Assembly (NCBI GenBank): GCA_964383565.1 | Contig: CAYLIK010000114.1 | Coordinates: 1 to 10,348 of the forward strand | Direction of reading: 5' to 3' | From: CANJQJ01 sp964383565 | GTDB lineage: Bacteria > Pseudomonadota > Alphaproteobacteria > Sphingomonadales > Sphingomonadaceae | DNA: 10,348 nt | Shown here: piece by piece, positions 5,240-10,348 of the stretch | How positions within the stretch are numbered: position 1 is the first letter of the stretch | Layout: each line of letters starts with the position of its first letter | The notes under the pieces: model-generated | What the model was told of the DNA's origin: nothing | Databases searched by the model: none | Seen by the model: only the letters and a program-made list of their open reading frames with translations | Made by a program: the position numbers and the translations under genes

Positions 5240-5316
5240 TGGTCGGGGAGAGAGGATTCGAACCTCCGGCCCCTGCCTCCCGAAGACAGTGCTCTACCAG
5301 GCTGAGCTACTCCCCG
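5240..5316 (-). tRNA. tRNA-Pro, anticodon CGG
   Basis: The 77-base minus-strand sequence folds into a full cloverleaf. Acceptor CGGGGAG pairs with CTCCCCG; the D-arm is GCTC-AGCCTGGTA-GAGC; the anticodon stem CTGTC/GGCAG holds the loop TTCGGGA with anticodon CGG at 5282-5280; the T-arm is GGAGG-TTCGAAT-CCTCT with one G-T pair. Discriminator A and an encoded CCA end (5242-5240) follow. It reads proline codon CCG, which is frequent in GC-rich genomes. Its 3' end faces the lower-GC block, as expected if that block were inserted at the tRNA. Confidence 0.96.
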
Positions 5317-5420
5317 ACGGAGTGGCGGTCGTTTATATGGCTCGGGCCCGACCGCAGCAGCGGAGCGGGGCTATAGCGAGGCGCGTCCGACCGTTCAAGC
5401 CGCTAGAATCACTCTTCGGG

Positions 5421-6722
5421 TCAGCGCGCGCCGAGCATGTCCGAGACCGCCACGAACTTCTCGCGCGGCGATCCCGAGCGGGCGCGGCCAATCTCGGCCT
5501 GATTGATCTTTTGCCAGTCGCGGAAGGTTACGGGATCGACATTCCGGCTCGCCAGCAGCGTGTCGAGCCCCGGCCGGCCCTCCTTGCCCGCCCCGGCAGG
5601 GTGATCGGCGGCGATCGTCTCGGCAATCAGGAAGCCGTCAGGCCGATTCGTGCCGATCGTGCCGGTCGGCCCCCGCCGCGCCCAGCCGACGGCATAGAGG
5701 CCCTGCGAAATCCGTCCCTCCTCGTTGGTGAAACGGCCGAGCTTGTCGTCATAAGGCACACCGGGGATTGGCGTGGTCTTGTAGCCGATCGCGGCGATCA
5801 CCATCCCGCACGGGATCGCATAGGTCTCACCCGTGCCGATTGCGGCGCCTGTGTCGTCCAGCTTCGTGCGCTCGACGATCAGCCTTTCGACCTTGCCATT
5901 GCCTTCCACCGCGACCGGGCGCGCGAAGAAATCGAAGCTGACTGTCACCGGCTTGTCCGTTCCATTGCCGGACGCGACCGCGAAATTCCGCAGATGAGTC
6001 ACCGACTTGCGCTGCCCCGGATCAAGCGCCGCATCAGCGTCCTCCGGTGGCAGGTCGTCCGCTTCTACGACCGGCCGTGCGCGCTCAAGATGACCGAGCT
6101 CGCCAAGCTCCTTGGGCGTCATCCCGATCTGGTGCGGCCCACGCCGCCCGACGATGGTGATGTGCTTGGTCGGCGCGCTGTTAAGCAGATCGAGCGCATG
6201 GCCCACGATATCCGACCCTTCGAACTCCGTCGCCGTCTTGGCGAGGATGCGCGCGACATCGAGCGCGACATTGCCATTGCCGATCACCGCGAACTCGCCC
6301 GATCCAAGCGGCGGATCGAGATCGACGAAATCGGGATGGCCATTGTACCAGCCGACGAACGCCGCCGATCCGATCACGCCCGGCAAATCCTCGCCCGGAA
6401 TGCCAAGCGGCCGGTCCGCCGGCGCGCCGGTCGCGAGCACCACTGCGTCGTACAGGCCGACCAGCTCCTCGATGCTGACATCCTGGCCCACGGTGACATT
6501 GCCGACGAAGCGGACATTGTCGCTCAGCGCCACCTGCTCGTAACGCCGCGACACAGCCTTGATCGATTGATGGTCTGGCGCGACGCCGGTGCGGATCAGC
6601 CCGAAGGGAACCGGCAATCGATCGATGATATCGACCCTGACGTCGTCCCCGAACTGCTTCTGGCAGGCCTCGGCCGTATAGTAGCCGGCAGGCCCAGATC
6701 CGATTACCGCGATATGCCGCAT
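5421..6722 (-). CDS. Ferredoxin/adrenodoxin-type NADP+ reductase (FprA-like)
   Basis: A 433-residue FAD- and NADP-dependent flavoprotein of the adrenodoxin reductase/FprA group, which moves electrons between NADPH and a ferredoxin, for example to serve P450s or iron-sulfur enzymes. The FAD Rossmann motif GSGPAG is at 8-13 and the family segment VPFGLIRTGVAPDHQSIK at 38-55. The NADP-binding motif GNGNVALD is at 148-155, the paired Arg that contact the NADPH phosphate are at 193-194, and GWARRGPTGTIGTNR is at 346-360. Length is near the usual 450. The start is ATG 6722 because GGTGAG lies about six bases before it; a GTG three codons upstream lacks a binding site. No ferredoxin or P450 gene is adjacent. 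It is divergent from the GNAT gene. The reverse reading ferredoxin-to-NADP+ is equally possible from sequence. Confidence 0.93.
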   Translation of the reverse strand: MRHIAVIGSGPAGYYTAEACQKQFGDDVRVDIIDRLPVPFGLIRTGVAPDHQSIKAVSRRYEQVALSDNVRFVGNVTVGQDVSIEELVGLYDAVVLATGAPADRPLGIPGEDLPGVIGSAAFVGWYNGHPDFVDLDPPLGSGEFAVIGNGNVALDVARILAKTATEFEGSDIVGHALDLLNSAPTKHITIVGRRGPHQIGMTPKELGELGHLERARPVVEADDLPPEDADAALDPGQRKSVTHLRNFAVASGNGTDKPVTVSFDFFARPVAVEGNGKVERLIVERTKLDDTGAAIGTGETYAIPCGMVIAAIGYKTTPIPGVPYDDKLGRFTNEEGRISQGLYAVGWARRGPTGTIGTNRPDGFLIAETIAADHPAGAGKEGRPGLDTLLASRNVDPVTFRDWQKINQAEIGRARSGSPREKFVAVSDMLGAR

Positions 6723-6839
6723 CCTGCTCACCTTTTTCTATTCATGATGCGATGGTAACGGCGGCGATCGGCGAGGCAAGGATTTACGGCATTGAAACCG
6801 CAGTGCGTTAACGCGGCAGCCCAGGGAGGCGAACGCTCG

Positions 6840-7874
6840 GTGCCGAAGGTCAGCGTCATCAATGGACTGGATCCGTCGATCGATCGGGTCGCGAGCATGG
6901 CACGCGCTGCCTGGCGCTTCCTTTCGCGCAGCTGGTTCGCCGCCGCCGGATCGCAGGAGATATGCACGCTGCTGCTGAGCGGCGCGGAAGGCGTCCCGCT
7001 GATCGCGCTCCCGATCGCGGCGGTGGGACGATATCTGCGCACGGTGCCCAGCGGCTACTGGCCGTTCCGGTCTTTCCCCGTCGCTGACAGCGCGTCAGCC
7101 GAGGACATGGCCGCGCTGCTGTCGGATCGCGGCGCGCGGCGCGCATTGGGCCGCTTCTGGCGGCTTGGGCCGATCTATGCGGACGACCCGGCCTTGATAT
7201 TGCTTCGGGATGCCGCGCCCCGCGCCGGCTGGCATGTCTGCACCCGGACGATCGCCACCGCCTATCTGCTCGATATGGAGCAGCTTGCCGCTGAAGGCAC
7301 CTGGCCGCGCAATTCGACGCTCCGGAAAAACCGCTTCCACGAGAAGCATTTGGCGACGCATGGCCACCTCGAATGGCGGTTCGCGCGCGGAGCCGACTGG
7401 ACACCGGAGCTGTTCGCCGACCTTGCCGAGATCGAGGCCAAGAGCTGGCACGCGGGCGCGAGCGATCCCAAATTCCTGCCCGGCCCGCACCGCCGCTTTT
7501 GGGAACGGCTCGCCAGCGATCCCGAGCAGGCCGAACGCATGAACGCGGCGATTCTCTACGTCGACGGCAAGCCCGCCGCCTTCTCCTTCGATCTCGATGT
7601 TGGCGATCGCAAATATGCCATCGCCAACAGCTATGACCCCGCCTTCGCCAAGCACAGCCCCGGCAAATGCCTTTATTACCGTAATCTCAGCGAGGCGATT
7701 GGGCGGGACATCAGACTGGTCGACTGGGGCGCCGGCGACGGCGGCTACAAGCAAACAATCGGCGCCGAGCGCGGTCCCGACATCGTGGATTGCCTGATCG
7801 TCCGAAAGGGCTGGATAAGCCCTTTCATCAGGATCATCGCATGGGTTTGGAAAACAAGCCAAAATCGAAACTAG
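6840..7874 (+). CDS. GNAT-family acyltransferase, CelD/BcsL type (Acetyltransf_6)
   Basis: A 344-residue protein of the FemAB-like/CelD GNAT group, members of which transfer acyl groups and are often tied to polysaccharide or envelope synthesis. The N-terminal half (about 5-140) matches the usual degenerate first domain (W25...FLSRSWFAAAG, residues 25-37). The second GNAT domain includes a basic LRKNRFHEKH helix (161-170), NAAILYVDGKPAAFSFDL (235-252), SPGKCLYYRNL (273-283) and VDWGAGDGGYKQTIG (294-308), the typical end of the fold. GTG 6840 was chosen because GGGAGG (6824-6829) precedes it; a TTG at 6792 would add 16 residues without a good site. The substrate cannot be told from sequence. 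The next gene is about 200 bases on, so it is probably monocistronic. Confidence 0.82.
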   Translation: MPKVSVINGLDPSIDRVASMARAAWRFLSRSWFAAAGSQEICTLLLSGAEGVPLIALPIAAVGRYLRTVPSGYWPFRSFPVADSASAEDMAALLSDRGARRALGRFWRLGPIYADDPALILLRDAAPRAGWHVCTRTIATAYLLDMEQLAAEGTWPRNSTLRKNRFHEKHLATHGHLEWRFARGADWTPELFADLAEIEAKSWHAGASDPKFLPGPHRRFWERLASDPEQAERMNAAILYVDGKPAAFSFDLDVGDRKYAIANSYDPAFAKHSPGKCLYYRNLSEAIGRDIRLVDWGAGDGGYKQTIGAERGPDIVDCLIVRKGWISPFIRIIAWVWKTSQNRN

Positions 7875-7911
7875 GCGCCTCGCCTCCCGATCAACGCTGG
7901 TCTTGCCGCGA

Positions 7912-7975
7912 CGAGTCGATTCGCGACTTGGGTAAGGCTTTGTTATGGCTCCGCTACAAAGCGAGTCGATTCGCG
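7912..7975. repeat. Two 14-bp direct repeats with paired GANTC sites flanking a hairpin
   Basis: CGAGTCGATTCGCG occurs at 7912-7925 and again at 7962-7975, exactly 50 bp apart. Each copy contains GAGTC and GATTC back to back, that is two CcrM (GANTC) methylation sites, and CGAgTCGAtTCG is nearly self-complementary. Between them GCTTTGT (7937-7943) and ACAAAGC (7956-7962) form a 7-bp inverted repeat with a 12-base loop. The array lies between the GNAT stop and the M23 peptidase gene, where a promoter is expected. No T-tract follows the hairpin. Confidence 0.6.
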
Positions 7976-8072
7976 TAGCCAAAACAGCCCTCAGGGGGAT
8001 GCTATAGCTGGTCTGAATGCAGGCCGGATTGTCAGCCGCGTTGCGCGCTGGTTTCCGGAGAGAGAAATCTTC

Positions 8073-9128
8073 GTGCGCTCGAACGGCGAGGTCCGTTTCG
8101 TCCGTATTACGACCGCGCTGCAGCTCAAGGCCGCAGGCGCGCTGCTGGTTGTGGCGCTGATCTGGCTGGGCGCGACCGGCGCGGCATTCGTCCGGGGCAT
8201 GATGGTCGAACAGGAGCGCATTGCGCTTGGCGAGCGCGCCGCCGTGGTGGCGAAATCGGCTGGTCGGGTGGCTGCCTTCCGCTCCTCCGTGGACGACATC
8301 GCCGTTCGCCTCGAGAAGCGCCAGCACCAGCTCGACCGCATCGTCGGCCGCTATTTCGGCAAGATCGAGGGCGAGCCCGCCGCCGTTAAACCGATCGCCA
8401 TGAAAGGCACGCTGCCGGAGACCCAGCGTCTCGCCACGATCGAACGCCAACAGCTTGCCTTCGCCAACGCGCTCACCGACGCCGCGGCCGAACGCAGCGT
8501 CAGGGCCGAAGCCGCGCTCCGCCGCTACGGCATCAACCCGCGCACCGTCGGCCGTCCGCTGCCGGAAGGCGTCGGCGGCCCTTATGTTCCGGTGTCGAAC
8601 AATCCGGCGGCGCTCAAGCAGCTCGGCAAGACGCTCACCCGGCTCGACAGCCTCGAACGCATGCTGATGGCGGTGCCTTCGACCCTCCCAGCCACACCGG
8701 TCGCGCTGAGCAGCCCGTTCGGCGTGCGCGCCGATCCCTTCTCGGGCGGTGCGGCGATGCACACCGGGCTCGACATCAAGGGCAATTATGGCCAGCCGAT
8801 CTATGCCGCCGCCGCTGGCCGCGTTATCCGGGTCGGGCGCTGGTCGGGCTATGGCAATGTCGTGGTGGTCGATCACGGCCATGGCATCGAGACTCGCTAC
8901 GGCCATCTGTCGGGCTTCACCGTCCGCCCCGGCGCGATCGTCAAGGCTGGCGAGCAGGTCGCACGCATGGGATCGACCGGGCGATCGACCGGCAATCATC
9001 TTCACTTCGAAGTGCGGATCAACGGGCGCGCGGTCAATCCGCGGCCATATCTGGAGGCCTCATCCGATGTTCTCGAAATCAAGGCAGCGGCAAAACGCCG
9101 CTTTGCCGTCGGCAGCCAGCGGAGCTAA
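8073..9128 (+). CDS. Membrane-anchored M23 (LytM-type) peptidoglycan endopeptidase
   Basis: A zinc metallopeptidase expected to cut peptide cross-links of peptidoglycan. From GTG 8073 it has 351 residues: a short cytoplasmic end (RSNGEVRFVRIT), one membrane segment at about 18-40, a periplasmic helical, probably coiled-coil stretch (45-150), and the LytM domain (about 211-327). Zinc-site motifs are intact: H230xxxD234, H278, and H309-x-H311 in NHLHFEV, so it should be active. GTG has a good site (GGAGAGAG, 8057-8064), but the frame stays open upstream and encodes WFPEREIF directly before it, a stretch resembling the conserved cytoplasmic N-terminus of related M23 proteins. The real protein may therefore start earlier at a non-standard codon (CTG 8013 is a candidate). 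Its last 62 bases overlap the bactofilin gene, a partnership known from several bacteria. Confidence 0.9.
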   Translation: MRSNGEVRFVRITTALQLKAAGALLVVALIWLGATGAAFVRGMMVEQERIALGERAAVVAKSAGRVAAFRSSVDDIAVRLEKRQHQLDRIVGRYFGKIEGEPAAVKPIAMKGTLPETQRLATIERQQLAFANALTDAAAERSVRAEAALRRYGINPRTVGRPLPEGVGGPYVPVSNNPAALKQLGKTLTRLDSLERMLMAVPSTLPATPVALSSPFGVRADPFSGGAAMHTGLDIKGNYGQPIYAAAAGRVIRVGRWSGYGNVVVVDHGHGIETRYGHLSGFTVRPGAIVKAGEQVARMGSTGRSTGNHLHFEVRINGRAVNPRPYLEASSDVLEIKAAAKRRFAVGSQRS

Positions 9129-9486
9129 GGGCGCGTCTTTCTCGGTGATCGGCGCGGATGTACTCATCACCGGCAACATCCGCGCGACGGTCGACCTCCA
9201 TATCGACGGCCGCATCCAGGGCGACGTTGCCTGCGCGACGCTCGTTCAGGGAGAACGCAGCCAGATCATCGGCGCGATCGAAGCCGATCAGGCGCGGATC
9301 GCCGGCGCGGTCGAAGGCACGCTGACGGTCAAGACACTGGTGATCGAGGCGACCGCGCGCATCAAGGGCGATGTCTCCTACGAAAGCCTCAGCATGGCGG
9401 TGGGCGCGGAAGTCGATGGACGCCTGACGCACCTTAGTGGTGAGACTGTCCCGCAGGGCCTGAAGCTGGTAAGCGCCAGCGAGTGA
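9067..9486 (+). CDS. Bactofilin
   Basis: A 139-residue bactofilin, a cytoskeletal protein that self-assembles without nucleotide into filaments and positions envelope enzymes at the inner membrane. An unstructured, basic, Ser/Ala-rich tail (1-23) precedes the beta-helical core (about 25-122), which shows the family pattern of hydrophobic repeats with Gly at turns: FSVIGADVLITGNI, DLHIDGRIQGDV, ARIKGDV, AEVDGRL. A short tail follows. ATG 9067 lies inside the end of the M23 gene with GGAGG at 9053-9057, nine bases before it, so the two genes overlap by 62 bp in different frames. Its stop overlaps the next start by four bases (GTGA). Co-translation with the peptidase suggests that it localises that enzyme. 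Confidence 0.95.
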   Translation: MFSKSRQRQNAALPSAASGAKGASFSVIGADVLITGNIRATVDLHIDGRIQGDVACATLVQGERSQIIGAIEADQARIAGAVEGTLTVKTLVIEATARIKGDVSYESLSMAVGAEVDGRLTHLSGETVPQGLKLVSASE

Positions 9487-10277
9487 GCCTCGCTGATCCC
9501 GCAACTGCCCTTCCAGTCCCCATCCGCGCTGCCGGCCTCGGCGATATCCCCCACGGCTTTCTGGGTCGCGAAGGCGGGGTTTCCGCCGGTATCCTCTCCG
9601 GCCTGAACGTAGGCCTTGGCTCCGGCGACGATCGCACCGCCATCACTGAAAACCGCCGCCGTGCCGTCGAGGCGATATCTCCCGGTGCCCAGCTGGTAAC
9701 GCTGCATCAGGTCCACAGCCCGGATGCCATCGCCATCACCAACGCCTTTCCCGACGACGCCCGCCCCCACGCCGATGCGCTTGTCACCGATCGGCCAGGC
9801 CTGCTGCTCGGCATCCTCACAGCCGATTGCGCCCCGGTGTTGCTGGCCGATGCGCAGGCGGGCGTGGTGGGCGCTGCGCATGCCGGCTGGAAAGGCGCGA
9901 TCGGCGGCGTCACCGATGCAACCATTGCCCGCATGGAGGAGCTTGGCGCCGACCGCAGCCGCATCGCCGCGGCTATCGGCCCCTGTATCGCCCGCGCTTC
10001 CTATGAGGTGGACGAGAGCTTCTTCCGCCGCTTCTGCGAAACTGATCCCGAAAATGAGCGCTTCTTTTCCTCGGGGGTCCGCCCGGATCGCCACCAATTC
10101 GATCTGGAAGCCTATGTCGCCGCCCGTCTTGCCGCCGCCGGGATCGGCCGGATCGCCTGTCTCGGCCTCGATACCTATGCCGACGAGCGCCGCTTCTACA
10201 GCTTCCGCCGCGCCACCCATCGTGCCGAGCCCGATTATGGCCGGCAGATTTCACTCATCGGTATTCCTCCCCTGTAA
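9483..10277 (+). CDS. pgeF: Peptidoglycan editing factor, laccase-domain protein (YfiH/PgeF)
   Basis: A 264-residue member of the YfiH/PgeF family (multi-copper polyphenol oxidoreductase laccase fold). In E. coli PgeF keeps the Murein tripeptide correct by preventing L-Ser from replacing L-Ala; adenosine-processing and oxidase activities are also reported for relatives. The metal site is complete: H78 in LHQVHS, C116 in TADC, and H133 in HAGWKG. SGLNVG (39-44), GPC (166-168), and FYSFRR (238-243) are also typical. GTG 9483 overlaps the bactofilin TGA by four bases, indicating translational coupling; there is only a weak ribosome binding site of its own. Length is slightly above the usual 240-260. 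It closes a three-gene cell-wall operon, and a GC-rich hairpin cluster follows at once. Confidence 0.93.
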   Translation: MSLADPATALPVPIRAAGLGDIPHGFLGREGGVSAGILSGLNVGLGSGDDRTAITENRRRAVEAISPGAQLVTLHQVHSPDAIAITNAFPDDARPHADALVTDRPGLLLGILTADCAPVLLADAQAGVVGAAHAGWKGAIGGVTDATIARMEELGADRSRIAAAIGPCIARASYEVDESFFRRFCETDPENERFFSSGVRPDRHQFDLEAYVAARLAAAGIGRIACLGLDTYADERRFYSFRRATHRAEPDYGRQISLIGIPPL

Positions 10278-10348
10278 CGGGAGGGGGACCATCCGCAGGA
10301 TGGTGGAGGGGGCTGGCCACTTGCGATCCGCCCAGCCTTGCTCCCCCT
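10266..10348. repeat. GC-rich inverted-repeat cluster, possible dispersed intergenic repeat
   Basis: CCTCCC (10266-10271, overlapping the last codons of pgeF) pairs with GGGAGG (10279-10284). ACCATCC-GCA-GGATGGT (10288-10304) is a perfect 7-bp hairpin, followed by GGAGGGGG and, at the window end, CTCCCCCT. Such runs of G-rich/C-rich segments and a short hairpin resemble repeats I recall between genes in sphingomonad genomes. It could terminate transcription of the operon, although no U-tract is present. The element probably continues past the window. Confidence 0.5.

Noticed and set aside
5289..6758. 489-codon open frame on the plus strand
   Set aside because: It is antisense to the clearly recognised flavoprotein and also runs across the tRNA; the product is Arg/Asp-rich with no family features.
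7095..9005. Very long open frame (636 codons) on the minus strand
   Set aside because: It is antisense to the GNAT and M23 genes, spans the intergenic gap, and its product is a low-complexity Arg/Asp/Ala/Gly mix. It is a stop-free shadow typical of GC-rich coding DNA.
9378..10220. 280-codon minus-strand frame opposite pgeF
   Set aside because: Shadow of pgeF and bactofilin; no ribosome binding site or recognisable domain.

Overview
The window looks like chromosomal DNA of an alphaproteobacterium, most likely a sphingomonad. Pointers are two secreted proteins with the PEP-CTERM tail variant common in that group (PEPAxW...GFG...R-rich end), an adrenodoxin-reductase-type flavoprotein, an M23 peptidase overlapping a bactofilin gene, GANTC clusters, and GC-rich inverted repeats of a kind I recall between sphingomonad genes. 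This assignment is inference from gene content.

The window falls into two blocks that meet at a tRNA-Pro(CGG) gene (5240-5316, minus). The left block (1-5240) has visibly lower GC, short genes and long non-coding stretches. It holds the 3' part of an SRAP-domain (YedK/HMCES) gene, an entericidin-like lipoprotein with a possible EcfG-type stress promoter, an unknown minus-strand gene, a PEP-CTERM gene divergent from a stand-alone receiver-domain protein, a 68-residue unknown protein, and a two-gene minus-strand unit (small exported protein plus PEP-CTERM protein). That unit is preceded by a sigma-54-like site and a long, potentially structured leader. Two diverged copies of a dispersed element (661-720 and 1801-1880) and several operator-like palindromes also lie here. 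The right block (5317-10348) is GC-rich and densely coding: ferredoxin/adrenodoxin-type NADP reductase (minus), a divergent CelD/BcsL-type GNAT protein, and then an overlapping M23 peptidase - bactofilin - PgeF operon.

The functions hang together in two themes. The right-hand operon is a cell-wall module: a membrane-anchored LytM-type peptidase, the bactofilin scaffold that such enzymes commonly pair with, and a laccase-domain peptidoglycan-editing protein, with start/stop overlaps implying translational coupling. The left block is an envelope and stress assortment: exported PEP-CTERM substrates whose exosortase must be elsewhere, an entericidin-like lipoprotein, an orphan receiver and an abasic-site DNA-protein crosslinker.

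No CRISPR array, transposase, integrase, rRNA or toxin-antitoxin system was seen. The least explained structures are the sigma-54-like site and folded leader ahead of the exported-protein pair, the duplicated element of the left block, and the 50-bp-spaced GANTC repeats in front of the M23 gene, whose true start codon is unclear.
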